Source: Dolomedes plantarius
Taxonomy: Eukaryota; Arthropoda; Arachnida; Araneae; Dolomedidae
Direction of reading: 5' to 3'
DNA: 64,000 bases
Assembly (NCBI GenBank): GCA_907164885.2
Contig: OU015490.1
Span: 220,805,869-220,869,868 of the forward strand
Shown: one piece after another, positions 1-11,119 of the stretch
Position numbering within the stretch: the stretch's first letter is position 1
Layout: every line of letters starts with the position of its first letter
The notes under the pieces: generated by a model
Told to the model about the DNA's origin: nothing
What the model saw: the letters and a program-made list of their open reading frames with translations, nothing else
The model's database searches: none
Program-made: the position numbers and the translations under genes

Positions 1-908
1 TGTACTAATCAGCAAATGCACGATGGCTTTACTGTAGTATCAGCAAATACACAATGCCTTAATGTACAGATCAGCTTTTTTCTAAGCAATGATCACTGGT
101 TTTCCCGATCAAGTGTACTATGCCTAAAATTTTAGTTTCTCTGTGATCTTACAATGGCTTAAGGGCCTGTTCACATAGGAGACGGTTACATTGCTAATCG
201 TTTGGAAGCCTATGATTGGTTTATTTTCGTCTCAACGTCATATTTTCCTTAACGCAACACAACGGACTCCTATGTGAACAGGCCCTTACTGTATCATGGC
301 TTTACTCTACTGATCAGTAAATGCACAATGACTTTAATGTACAGATCAGCGGTTTTCTAACCAATGAACATTGGTTTCCGAGATCAAGTGTACTATTCCT
401 ATAATCTTAAATTCTTTGTTATCTTACAATGGTTTTACTGAAGTTTTTCAACCAATGATCACTGGTTTTTCAGATCAAATGTACTATGCCTAAAATCTTA
501 TTTTCTCTGTGAGCTTACACTGGATTTACTGTAACATGGCTTTACTTTACTGATCAACAAATGCACAATGCCTTTAATGCACAGATCAGCTGTTTTCTAA
601 CCAATGATCTCTGGTTTTCCAGATCAAGTGTACTATGCCTAAAATCTTAGTTTCTTTGTGATCTTAAAATGGCTTTAATCTATCCAAACTTATTTACTTT
701 ATATTTATCTTTACTTCAATACTTTATCCATACATGGAGAGGACTTATATTTTTTATCCATATATTTTCTTCTTTGTGTGCCTCTGTTGTATACCCTCTT
801 GTCTTTCAACCACTGATCACTGGTTTTCCAGATCAAGTGTACTATGCCTGAAATCTTAGTTTCTTTGTGATCTTAAAATGGCTTTACCCTATCCAAACTT
901 TGTTTTAT
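1..908. repeat. Irregular tandem repeat, left part
   Basis: Degenerate units share a core of the type GATCAAGTGTACTATGCC followed by an AAAATCTTAGTTTCTTTGTG stretch. The core starts near 107, 382, 473, 622 and 831, and again at 2454 beyond the Tc1 insertion. Spacing is about 90-210 bp once insertions are removed. No coding potential is seen; short open frames are repeat shadows. A MITE (162-287) and a Tc1 element (910-2318) are inserted in it. Confidence 0.8.
162..287. mobile_element. Short MITE with ~19-bp terminal inverted repeats, PIF/Harbinger-like
   Basis: The ends read AGGGCCTGTTCACATAGGA and its reverse complement, enclosing about 85 bp of non-coding DNA. The insertion splits a repeat unit that elsewhere reads ...CAATGGCTTTACTG..., so a TA or TTA target duplication fits. 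The GGGCCTGTTCACA-type terminus and a 3-bp TTA site suggest PIF/Harbinger. The superfamily call is inference because no transposase is encoded and the exact target-site length is ambiguous. Confidence 0.7.
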
Positions 909-909
909 A

Positions 910-2318
910 CACTGCTGGCCACCCAAATTGCAACACCAAGAAAGACAAGAGATATCACTACAAAATTTATTTTGTAGATAACATGTTGGCCAAGTATCAA
1001 ATGATTAAATTTATAGACTTCTGTGGAGTGTGGTTCCTGCCAAAATCAGTAGCCAGAGTAGCCGCCATTGTTGGAGATCACCGCTGCCACACGCCTCGGC
1101 ATTGATTCAAAGAGACTTTGGTTGAGTTCTTGGGGTACAGCAGACCAAGCAGCTTCCACACATTGCCAAAGTTGATCTGCTGTGGCAGCTGGGGATGGAA
1201 TCTGGGTCAATCGTAGAGCAACCATGGACCACATGTTTTCTATCGGCGAAAGATCCGGAGAGCGAGGCGGCCAGGGAAGCAATTCAATCTGGCGATTGAC
1301 GAAGAACCGTTGGAGAATGCGTGCCACGTGTGGTCGCGCATTATCCTGTTGAAATATGGCTGTGGTCAAGCCCTGAAGGTAAGGAAGGACAACTGGCTGC
1401 AACACCTCGGAGATGTAGCGCTGGCTGTTTGAAGTACCGGCAATGCGTACTAGTGGTGTGCGAGAGTGATATCCAATACCGCCCCATACCATAATACCCG
1501 GTGCAGGACCAGTGTGGCGGTGCATAACGCAGCTGTTCAGCATCCTCTCTTCACGGTGTCTCCAGAGTCGAATGCGACCATCGTGGTGTTGCAGACAGAA
1601 GCGTGACTCGTCAGTAAAGACAATTTCATTCCATTCTGCCGTCCACATCCTTCTGTCATCGCACCATTGGCGGCGGAGACGTCTGTGGTTCTGCGTCAAG
1701 GGTAGACAAAGCAATGGACGTCTTGCGGACAGACCACTCTGCTGTAAACGGCGTCGAATGGTACGCGCAGACACTGGATGATGCGTTACAGACTGCATGT
1801 GCTGTGCTATGGTTCGTGATGTGACTGAGCGATCCGTCACTGCCATGCGCACAATTTGCCTGTCATCAAGTGAAGTGGTGCGCTGAGGTGGATGCGATCG
1901 AACACGCCGGTCCATCGTACCCTCCTGCATCCAACGATCACATATCCGCATTACAGTTGTTTGGTTTCGTCCAACACGACTGCCGATTTCCCTGAAAGAT
2001 AATCCACAATCTCGGTAGGCCACTATCCTTCCTCTGTCGAACTCGGATACTTGATCGAAAGATGATCGCTGTTTTCGACCAGGCATAATTGATCGTTTTT
2101 TTTTTAAAACCACAAGAAAAACACAATTGCCGAACTTGAAATCGTCGAAATCTCCAAGACTTAAATAGTGCTTTGAAGTGGTGCCACAGGTGCGCGTGAT
2201 GTGCGTCTGCGCTGAAATTCTAATCATTTGCATATCTCACCTCCGCTATTGCATGTTGTAAATTTCATGTTATTTGCATGTTTCCTTCAGGGTGTTGCAT
2301 TTACAGTGGCCAGCAGTG
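910..2318 (-). mobile_element. Complete Tc1-like transposon
   Basis: The left end is CACTGCTGGCCACCCAAATT and the right end, reverse-complemented, is CACTGCTGGCCACTGTAAAT; both continue into GCAACACC, giving ~28-bp inverted repeats with few mismatches. TA dinucleotides flank both ends (908-909, 2319-2320), the Tc1/mariner target. A second inverted motif, CAAATGATTA, occurs near 987 on the left and again near the right end. Flanking DNA joins into one repeat unit matching the uninterrupted copy at 669-760, so boundaries are supported by an internal empty site. It encodes one uninterrupted transposase on the minus strand. Confidence 0.95.
1046..2086 (-). CDS. Tc1-like DD34E transposase, intact
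   Basis: This 346-residue protein is predicted to excise and reinsert the surrounding element by a DDE cut-and-paste reaction at TA sites, acting in the nucleus. Residues ~10-55 form a helix-turn-helix (FREIGSRVGRNQTTV) and ~70-125 a second DNA-binding half. The catalytic core shows D159 in FTDESRF, GIMVWGGIGY at ~197-206, D248 in QQDNARPH and E283 in SPDLSPIENMW, giving the D-D34E spacing of Tc1. Length matches a full Tc1 transposase. I chose the Met of MPGRKQRSS at 2086: the frame stays open 49 codons further upstream, but that stretch is low-complexity and lies toward the terminal repeat. No stops or frameshifts interrupt it. Whether it is expressed cannot be seen. Confidence 0.93.
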   Translation of the reverse strand: MPGRKQRSSFDQVSEFDRGRIVAYRDCGLSFREIGSRVGRNQTTVMRICDRWMQEGTMDRRVRSHPPQRTTSLDDRQIVRMAVTDRSVTSRTIAQHMQSVTHHPVSARTIRRRLQQSGLSARRPLLCLPLTQNHRRLRRQWCDDRRMWTAEWNEIVFTDESRFCLQHHDGRIRLWRHREERMLNSCVMHRHTGPAPGIMVWGGIGYHSRTPLVRIAGTSNSQRYISEVLQPVVLPYLQGLTTAIFQQDNARPHVARILQRFFVNRQIELLPWPPRSPDLSPIENMWSMVALRLTQIPSPAATADQLWQCVEAAWSAVPQELNQSLFESMPRRVAAVISNNGGYSGY

Positions 2319-2480
2319 TATTTATCTTTACTTCAATACTTTATCCATAAATGGAGAGGACTTAATTTTTTTAATCTTAGATTTTCTTCTTTATGTACCT
2401 CTGTTGTATGCTCTTTTGTCTTTCTAACACTGATTAGTGGTTTTCCAACCTTTGATCAAGTGTAATATGCCTAAAATATT
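2319..2480. repeat. Tandem repeat, continuation right of the Tc1 insertion
   Basis: TTTATCTTTACTTCAATACT and the following TTATCCATAAATGGAGAGGA correspond to 702-745, and a GATCAAGTGTAATATGCC core follows at 2454. It is the interrupted remainder of the 1-908 array. Confidence 0.8.
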
Positions 2481-3470
2481 AGTTTTTCTCAAACGCAGTA
2501 CTGTAGAACCATAGCTCAACGACATTTTTTTATGGATGTGATATTCTTGAAAGAATAAGCTACAAAATACTTCATGAAAGCCGATAAACAGATAGGCTTG
2601 TGCCATTATTATCTGTACTTCATAGAGTATTGGCTTTTATGTTTAAAATTGTGTTATATTAATTCCATGAATCTTAAATATCATAACTGACATTTGTCAG
2701 CTAAAACATTCTTTTTTTTCGTTTTGCAATATTTCTGTTTTTGACAAATAAATATTAGTTTGAAAATGACTGAATAATGTTTCAATCATAATGGGAATAG
2801 CCCAAAAAATTAGTAACCAAGAAAATAAAAATATGAAAAGGCAACATCGTAGAATTTTTTGCAATATTTCAGAGTGTATTGGTTTTTATGTTCAAAAATG
2901 TGTTGCGATAATTTTCAGTATCATAATTGCCGTTAGTCAAAAATCACTATCGTTTTTGAAAATCGACACTAATCTGGTAATGCATCAAAATGTATTTTAT
3001 CAGAGATAAAAACAGAGAAATAACGATATATTTTAAAAGCAACCAAAAATGTTTTTCTCTAAATCCATCTTCCTTTAAAACCCGTAGAAAGTATTTCTTG
3101 AAAAGAATTGAGTAAAATGTGATTACATTCCAGTTGTATAAATAATACCCTTGTTACAAATAATAATTTTTTTATCTTAGCTTTTGGGTGTTTCACGCAC
3201 TCTGTTTTTAAGTGCGCATCAGAGTTTGTTTTAACTCCTAACAATATTGTAAATAAAAAACTACTAAACATAAGGTATGTTGGATAACTGGGCCATAGAT
3301 TTTTAACATTTTTATTTGCATTTAACACATTAAAATGATACTCATATGCATAATTTTCAAAAATATTTGTATTACATGCATTTCAGTAAGTTTTAGGGAG
3401 TCTGTTTAAGCTATGATTTTGATTTTTATTATATTTATATTATATATAAATATTCTATATGTTTTTAAAT
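2481..3470. other. AT-rich stretch, nothing recognised
   Basis: No open frame longer than ~90 codons, no domain-like protein and no clear repeat boundaries. GGCCCAGTTATCC near 3290 resembles motifs in the next entry and may belong to the same element. Confidence 0.5.
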
Positions 3471-3471
3471 A

Positions 3472-3775
3472 CAGGTGCGTCCAGTTCCCTTATAAATGGG
3501 GTAAGTGGACCACCCAGGTCTATTTCTCATAAGAAAAAACAGAATTTGTGTTTGGGTAACTGGGTCCAATGCTTGTATATCTAGAAAAGAAAAAAAATTC
3601 AAACCCATCATTTAAAAATAATTTTCAATGCCATTACAAATGTTGTAATAAACATTGTTGCGAACACCGAAAAAAAAAATATTTGCAGTGGCGTTCCGAC
3701 CTAATATGTAAAGGAAAAACCTGGGAGGGGATGGCCCAGTTACCCCATGGTTCCAGTTACACCAACTTACCTTAT
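3472..3775. mobile_element. Possible short inverted-repeat element
   Basis: The left end GGTGCGTCCAGTTCCC, with ATGGGGTAAGTGG just inside, loosely mirrors the right end, which reverse-complemented reads GGTGTAACTGGAACC then ATGGGGTAACTGG. An internal GGGTAACTGGGTCC also occurs. The motif recalls the GGGGTAACTTTGGCC repeats of the element at 29787. Matches are imperfect and I could not fix a target duplication. Confidence 0.35.
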
Positions 3776-3838
3776 TTATCTTGATTGAGCATTAATAAAT
3801 GGTTTTCAGTTCATTTTCTCTTTCAAGATATAACATGG

Positions 3839-4195
3839 TCTTAAGGTAGCCTATTGGTAGGTCGTCGGCTTTCGGAACCGAAGGAACTCGGTTTGAAACT
3901 CGACAAGTACCATTAAATACCTCCGTGTCTAGCCGGATATGGGCACGTTAATTCGGTGGATCGGATAGTCCGTTCTATGATGTAAAAGAGGGTGGGAGAT
4001 GGTACCATCCCCAGATGTCTCGCGTGGGGGTGGTAGGTCAAAACTGTGGTGGCACCTACCCAAGTTGGACTCCGACCAGGGTGGTGCTATTATAAAGCGG
4101 AGCCTCACTCCTCAGCCTACTAAACCTATATGGACCTGGTTTAGAACTCCCGGCCCAGGGGCATTAGCAGCAACTACAGCAACAATAACATCGAT
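3839..4195 (+). mobile_element. tRNA-derived SINE, family 1
   Basis: The head resembles a tRNA: an A-box-like TAGCCTATTGGTAGG near 3847 and a B-box-like GGTTTGAAACTCG at 3890 (consensus GGTTCGANTCC). A family-specific body follows (CCGTGTCTAGCCGGATATGG), then an end rich in CAACAA-type repeats. Two more copies lie at 27263-27618 and 43984-44256, reversed. It encodes no protein; such elements are copied by LINE machinery in trans. Confidence 0.8.
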
Positions 4196-4199
4196 GCTT

Positions 4200-6720
4200 C
4201 AATCTATAGTTTTGAATATCCTCATCCATTATTTTTTTTTCCAGAAAATTGTTCTTTCCACTATTCCCTACAATACAATCTCGTTTCAGATTTTTGATCC
4301 TCAGGCAACCCTATTTTGGTAAAAAATAAGTAAATAAACCTTAGGTAATAAAATGTTACAAGGATTTGACATTGAAGAAGAAAAAGTTTATCAAAAATAA
4401 ATCTTGTTACTAAAGTACAATTTAAGTATAATTTTTGCAACCTCAAAAACATATGACCTTTTTATGGTGAACGCACAGTTGTTTTTCTAATGTAAACTTC
4501 ACGCTATTCTTAAGTTGTAGGTAAATAGCTTTCTTAATTAATTTCCGCACTGCCGCTCGGAAAACAGAAATGATTGGGCAGGAGGAAACAAATCTAAAGT
4601 ATTCAATGAACCATAAATTACATTGCGTACAGGGAATTATGTTGTTTTAGCAAAGTTTTCACAGTTTATTCTAGATAACAAGAGTGTTAAGAAACCGTAG
4701 GATAATTTTAATTAATTTCAAGTGGTGTGAAATTGTAATTACTGATAAATCAAGGAGTCGTAAAAGTAGTAGATTCATTTTTATTTAAATGCACCTTTTA
4801 ATACATGAATTTCGTTAGTTTTGATTAATACATTTTCATAGGAAGGTTTGTTTATAAAAATACACTAAACAAAACAATATTGTGAATGAAACTGCAAATT
4901 GGACTGAAATGGATTTATATTCTTAATGATATTTTTTGGGGAGAAATATACAAAACTGCGATAATTTTATCCAGCCTGAATATTTTAAAACTTTGCTGTA
5001 TTTGCTGCAAAGAATATTAACTACAACGGTTTTTGGTGAAATTTTTGAGAGAGTTAATTCTACCGTCGCAAAGCTCGTTATTGGTGTTAGAAATAGCCGT
5101 CACATAGATATAGATTTATGCTACCCGCAACTTTTGTCGATGGGAAGGAGAGTAAATATGGCCTAGAATATTGATAAACAAGTAGTTATTTTAATCATTA
5201 TAAAACAACCGAATTTCTTTCCAGTTAGGTTAATAATCAAAGACTTAAAAATGATAGCCTTTCGGTTCTTTAAGAGGCTCTTTAATACATCGTTTCTTAA
5301 GGATTGGTTTGGTTTGATTTGAAATATTACGTTCAATTTTTTGCTACATTAGGTCTAATTAGACCGGGACCTTCTGCTTAAAGCCGATTCTGAACGGTTC
5401 AAATTATCCACGCCAAGTGATGCTGCTACAATCCTTTTCTGGAGGAGGGGGAATTTTCAAGCAACATATCTCTCTAACATACTTGGACAACAATAGCTTC
5501 CTACAGATTTATTTTTTATATCTATGGAAGGGAACGAAGCTTTATCTTCTTTCTCTCATCTGATTGCCTCGTACACTCCACAAAGCAACTTTTCATCAGT
5601 CTTTCAGATTACGTGAACTCTATTCTTTGTACTAAAATAATAGAATATTCGGATCCAGAAATATGATACCTTCATATTTTTGATTAGATATGAAATATTG
5701 CACCTTTTTCAGAATTTATCAAAAAAATAGCAGCATTATATTTGCACTCTAGAAGACGAAAATTTACTGAAATTTTCAAGCGTTTATTTTGAACGCGTGT
5801 TAAAGCATAACGATAGTGTGCAACATTTCATATATTCTGTAAAAATACTGAAAATTCATGTGCAAAAATATTAGGCCCAATCTATCTCTCATTCATTTGT
5901 AAAATGTCCATTCTAGACTTTACCAAATTGAAGTGGTTCAAGAGAGAAGCCTATCTTCCTTGTATTTTTTTAAACAACCAAAAAGTGTTATTATACTTTT
6001 ATGAGATTGTATTAATCTATCGACAACTTCTATCACTTTAACTCCCGTATCTCAGAATAAAAATATGGATAGTCAGAAAATTCAGCGTAAAGTAGAACAC
6101 GTGATGACGAATTTCACGTTTTTTCTCCGTTAGACTCGTCATTTCGAATAATAAAAACATTCGAAACCTAAATTGCAAATTTTATTAAGTCCAGTTGCAC
6201 TTAAAAATAAATCAAAAATAAGTATATTGTTTCAATTATATTGCAACAATTATGTAATAAAAGGCTTCCATTTTAATCCATTAGAGAAAGAAAAATTTAT
6301 TCCAGCATGTACTTCATAAGGAAAATAAATTATGTTTCCGTGTCAATCAGAAAATAGGCGGCAATATTAAAAAATGTAATTCATACAAATTCTCTTCAAA
6401 TAAAGCAGTTACTAGAAAAGCACCTCCAATAAATAAAAAAAAACACTATTAGAAGAAATTTGAAGGCATAAAACACCCATTTACGAAAAACAAGTTGCTG
6501 TGAGCCTTGTGGTCGCCATTGAATTCTCGCCATGCAATTTGTTACTTCTGTTCCAAAGAAGGCGGCTTTTTTTATACCTTCGAAATGTGTGCGAATAAAT
6601 CACTTCCTATATTTTCCTTTATGATGAATTTCAAAAATGTTTTCATTTCGTTTAAGATTTATCATTTCTTCCGATACGACTGTATATGAAATTCGGCAGT
6701 CTTAAAAGACTAGTGAAATA
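4200..6720. other. AT-rich DNA, no gene recognised
   Basis: Only short, domain-less open frames occur (longest about 76 codons at 4936-5166). No inverted-repeat ends, tRNA-like or retroelement features were recognised. Confidence 0.5.
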
Positions 6721-6721
6721 C

Positions 6722-6723
<2 letters not shown>

Positions 6724-6782
<59 letters not shown>
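6724..6782. repeat. (TA)n microsatellite
   Basis: Uninterrupted AT dinucleotide repeat of about 59 bp. Confidence 0.95.
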
Positions 6783-6784
<2 letters not shown>

Positions 6785-7249
6785 CGAAACAAAGAACTAG
6801 TCCGAAAAAGAGGGTTAGGTTCCAAAAATTAAAAATCATGTTATTATATTTTCCTAACTCAGATAAATATCTTTATTAAAATTTTCTTAAGAAGTAATAC
6901 ATATTAATATGAATTAAAAAAGTTATCTTCGTCCTCACTAAGTATTATTAACCAAGGGAATTTTCTTTTTGGCAAGATATCCTTTTCCTCTGAGCATTTT
7001 TATGCATTTTCTTCAGATCCATGCTCTACCTTCTACAAGAAATCTGCTATTTGAGATTGCTTGCTTTTAGTTAAAATATCTTTATAAATTACATTATATG
7101 GTGCTAAGCACTTTTGAAATTCTCTTTTAAACGTTGTGCTCCTTTCATTTGAATGATCTTCATTTAAGAAATATGACTCTAACTGGTTGGCGAAGCCTAG
7201 GCCTTTTTTTATGCTTTGTAGAGTAAACTTTTTAACTTCTTTGTCTTCA

Positions 7250-8578
7250 CCTATGCTATCATCATCTGCGTTATCATGGATTCGATATTATTTCTATCAA
7301 ACCTGCTTCATCAATTTCTTCTTCCACCAGTAATTCTGGGATATCTCGTGCAGTCATATTGTCAAAATTTTCCCCTCCTAGAGACTTAGCAATTTCTATT
7401 ACAGCACTCATTCTGTTTTCTGCTGTCTCCATCAAATTTTCACTTTCAATTGACTCCGGCCATATTTTTTTTCAACAACCAATGTAGTCTGTTTTAGTTC
7501 TCTGATGGATGAGTTTATTATATTAATGCAGTCCAAAATTGTGAAGAGTTTCCACGCCTCTAGAATAGATATCCATATCCATAGATTCATTATCAATTTT
7601 GTTCAAAACCCATTGTAATGATCTCCTTATGTAATTGGATTTATTTGTAGCTAAAATTCCCTGATCTAACGGTTGGAGTAAAACATTTGTATTTGGAGGA
7701 ATAAACATTATTTTGATATTTGGGTTATATAAATCTTGCGGATGGCTGGGTGCATTATTCAATATAAGTAGAACTTTAAAATTTAAAATTTTCTGTTTTG
7801 AGTAGTTTTCCACACTTGGTACAAAACAGTTTAAAAACCATTTCTTAAATAATTTAGTAGTCACCCAAGTTTTTTTATTTGCTGCCCAGTATACCGGTAA
7901 ATTTCTCTTATATAGGTTTTTCATTGTACGAGGTTTGAGATATATATAAACAAGCATAGGTTTCACCATCTGATCGCCTGAAGCATTACTGCATATAAGT
8001 AATGCTACATGGTCTTTTGATATCTTGAAACCTGGCGTAACTTTTTCGTCTTTAGAAATGTATGTTACCTCGGCCAAAGAGCAGTCTCGTAGGCAATAAA
8101 AACCTGGTGTGTTAAATATCCACCCTCTTCAATAATTCTTTTCAATTTCATTGGATATATTTCAGCGACTTCTTTATCCACTGATGCTCTTTTACCTTCT
8201 ATTGTTAGGTTTGTAGTGATAAACATTTTCTCATACGATCAACCTAAAAAAATCTGTATTAGTAGCAGTTTCTCCAATTTCCTTTAAGTAGTCGTAAATT
8301 TTCAAGGCTTCGTGTTTAATAATATTGGTACTCAGTGGAAACCGTTTTTTAACAGACTTCAATACAGATGCAAAGTACTTTATCCATCTGCTGAATTATT
8401 GTTATTCTAGGTCAAGATATCATATTTAAGGAGATAGCTTGCAGCAACGGAATCTCTAATTTTCTGTTTATTTTTCCGTATAGTCCGTATTGTCACTTCA
8501 TTTAAATACAACGATTTTGAGCCGATCTAAAATTTGTAATTTTGTTTGCATAGAGATGGAATCTCTTTTAAGAGACAT
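7250..8578 (-). pseudogene. Tigger/pogo-type transposase relic
   Basis: The minus strand encodes a broken Tigger-like protein. It opens at 8578 with MSLKRDSISMQTKLQILDRL, the N-terminal helix-turn-helix. A fragment near 8160 (EIEKN, then EEGG in another frame) precedes the DDE region. The longest open piece, 7523-8077, contains TYISKDEKVTPGFKISKDHV, a motif just after the first catalytic site, then VYWAANKKTWVTTKLFKKWF and FIPPNTNVLLQPLDQG, all diagnostic of the family. Two catalytic positions are altered: the expected ADETG reads AYETA near 8090, and the expected LDNAPGHP reads LNNAPSHP near 7745. Frameshifts separate the blocks. It is catalytically dead. Terminal repeats were not found. Confidence 0.85.
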
Positions 8579-8589
8579 TTTTGTTTTAT

Positions 8590-9950
8590 TTTCACCAGAC
8601 CTATCTTAGGTCTATTGATTAATTCATAAAAATAAAAACATTAAATGTTATTTCTTTAAACAAGGTCGAGTACTACTTACCCGAAAATTTTTAATCTATG
8701 TAGCCAAAAAGAGACACAATTAAAGTCTTAAAGTGCACTTAAGTATTAATAGTACACGAAAATTATGCAGGAAAATCTGATAATACGTACGCGCTCGAAT
8801 GAAAAATGCCAAAAAAGGTATCTTTCGCCCTTAAAAGTTTTACCACGTTTATTGAGCTGTTTTAGGGGAATTTCCCTAACTTGAAGTTAGATGAAGTTCG
8901 CTTTCAATAGTTTTTATTACATATCGTGTTGTACGATGGTTTTACCCAATTCTCGAACCGAGATAGAGGTAATCCGGGCTATAAAATCACCGTGTTATAC
9001 GGTGGTTAGTTGTATATATATATATACACATATGAACAACACATGTAGCGGAAATCAATTTCTTGATTATGCACTAAAAATCTATTTAAGTACTTTCTGA
9101 AATTAATTAAACTATATTACATTAGAAACAAGTGTATAAAAGTTTAAAATAATTCATTTAAAATAAAAATATTTATCCTTTTATAGAGGAAATTTACTTT
9201 ACACAGATGCTTTATTCAATCTGGATTTAAACTTTAAACACATATGTTCATATCCACTTTATTTGTCTTAGCCCCTTGAATTCCCCATGAATTGCAACCA
9301 TTTATTTAACTGCTTGATATTAACGTTGAATTTCAAATTCAAATGGGTAAACATTATACGTCATGTACCTTTAATATAATCGAATGCTATGGTTAATTAT
9401 TTAAGGCATCTAAACATCATTAATAGTAACAACATTATAAAGAATTACAGACTACCGCCGAAACAATATGTGACATCAGGCAAACTCATTCATTATATCC
9501 AGTACTATGTGACATTAATCAATTAAAGAGTTTAATCATTGCATGATATACACAGTTTTCTGTTTTCAGTTGAAATTTTAAAAAAAGTGCGTATAAGGTG
9601 TTTTATTGTTTCTTTTGCTAACTAGGTTATGTTTAATTTCTTTAATTTCTATTGCAGGTTTTGGAAGCATGATTACGCAAACTTTGTACAATTACTTTTC
9701 GGTTGGAGAAATGAAGATATCAATTGAAATACTTATGAATATGAGAACAATGTTTAACTTACATATATTAAAGCTAGCAAGATATAACTTAACAATGTTT
9801 TTATAGAATGAAAATATGTTTGGAACGTATTTTGTCACTGGAAAGTGGAAGAAACTAAATAAGCAAGAGAAAAAAAAACTCAGATTGTTCCATTTAGATA
9901 TTTGGAGCTATTATGAAGACTTTTGTGTGCTGTAGAAAGTAGGTGAATAT
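8590..9950. other. AT-rich DNA, nothing recognised
   Basis: Short open frames only. A small (TA)n run lies at ~9015-9027. No repeat ends or domains recognised. Confidence 0.5.
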
Positions 9951-9954
9951 GCCT

Positions 9955-10640
9955 TTCCAGTCCCCCTCCTCCTCTCTTCCGTTTCGGGAATGCCTTCGTC
10001 GGGGGTGTAGGCCTTATGTGCAATAGCCGCCTGTCAGAAACATCCACTGCCGTCTTGGGGCATCATTAAAATTTCAGAGGTCCCCCATTGGTGGGTGGAT
10101 ATTTTTGGCGAAGGGCTACTATCTTGGCTGAGTCAGCAATTCTGATCATTATGTCCCATTCACTAGGGACATGGGTGTTGACCCACCTTTGCTTGGCAGA
10201 CTTTGTTTTCTTGGAGGTTTTAGGAGGCACACATTTTCTGGCAACCTCTACTTGAAAAGGGCTAATAATATCGAAAGAAAGGAGTTGAGTGGGGAGTTTG
10301 AGTTGGAGATGTCTACTTTTTGACTGGCGTGAGAAGTCAGTTCGCTGTAAGCGTATGCTATAATAAAGTCTCGAAAACGACTTCAACGTAGTATTTTTGT
10401 GCTTCCGGAGTCCTGTTTGTACTGAAGCGCGTATTTCTCTTCCTGCCAAACACACCGCAAGATAAAGCGCTGGAGAGGAGGAATGTCCTCATAACAGAGC
10501 CAAATCCAGTCGCCTACTCGTGGTGCCCCCTGTTCTCGCGAAACGACTGACTACTTGTCGCCTAGAAATTAGTTGCAACTAGATCCTCCCTTACCTGTGC
10601 GACATATAAAGCCATATATATCCTCTTCTATTAAATATGT
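9955..10640. other. GC-richer segment of unknown origin
   Basis: Composition is distinctly less AT-rich than its surroundings, which suggests inserted DNA. A minus-strand open frame of 129 codons (10066-10455) starts MCLAGREIRASVQTGL and is rich in Lys, Arg and Ser. I recognise no domain. It could be part of the LINE-like debris that follows or an unrelated repeat. Confidence 0.35.
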
Positions 10641-10699
10641 CCATCTCAGCCTGTATACAGAGAGGGCTTCTGGGAAAAGTAGAATTTCCTATTGAATAT

Positions 10700-11010
10700 G
10701 TTGGCAAGATTTTCTAGCTCCTTGCCTAGAGCGATCGATGTGGCTAGCTTTAGACGCTTACCACGGGTCACGACTACTTACAGAGTCAGTTGTATCGAAG
10801 ACTGGCAGATACAGATAGCTTCCCTCTTTTCGATCATGCCGAATCCATGACTGGAGAGCACCTCGGCATATGTCCTGCTGTTCTGGAATGTTTCACCTTA
10901 TGTGCTACTGACGGAGCCTTTGGTGATTGTTTATATCGTTCATATTTATATTGGGCTGTTCGTGGACTCATGAGCGAGACGTCGGAGATGGGTATAGGAT
11001 TAAAAAAATA
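10700..11010 (+). pseudogene. Possible LINE ORF2 C-terminal fragment
   Basis: The frame starting near 10790 reads RRLADTDSFPLFDH, then MTGEHLGICPAVLECF and YRSYLYWAVRGLMSE. The MTGEHL..CPAL pattern followed by a YWA.R.LM tail resembles the cysteine/histidine-containing end that follows RNase H in some arthropod LINE polyproteins. One expected cysteine (DHC) is not seen. No reverse-transcriptase domain is present. Attribution rests on remembered family appearance only. Confidence 0.35.
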
Positions 11011-11119
11011 TTTTGTAGTAAAACACGTTTTAATAAGGCAAACCTATTTCTCTTTAAAGGAATTTCTATCAGAAAATACCACATATTTTAAGATCTTCCG
11101 ACTCAGCATTAATTGTTGA

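Noticed and set aside
1512..1781. Plus-strand 89-codon frame
   Set aside because: It lies opposite the Tc1 transposase and is its antisense shadow.
3847..3905. Possible tRNA gene
   Set aside because: The B-box is degenerate (GGTTTGAAACTCG) and the same head-body unit recurs elsewhere; it is a SINE.
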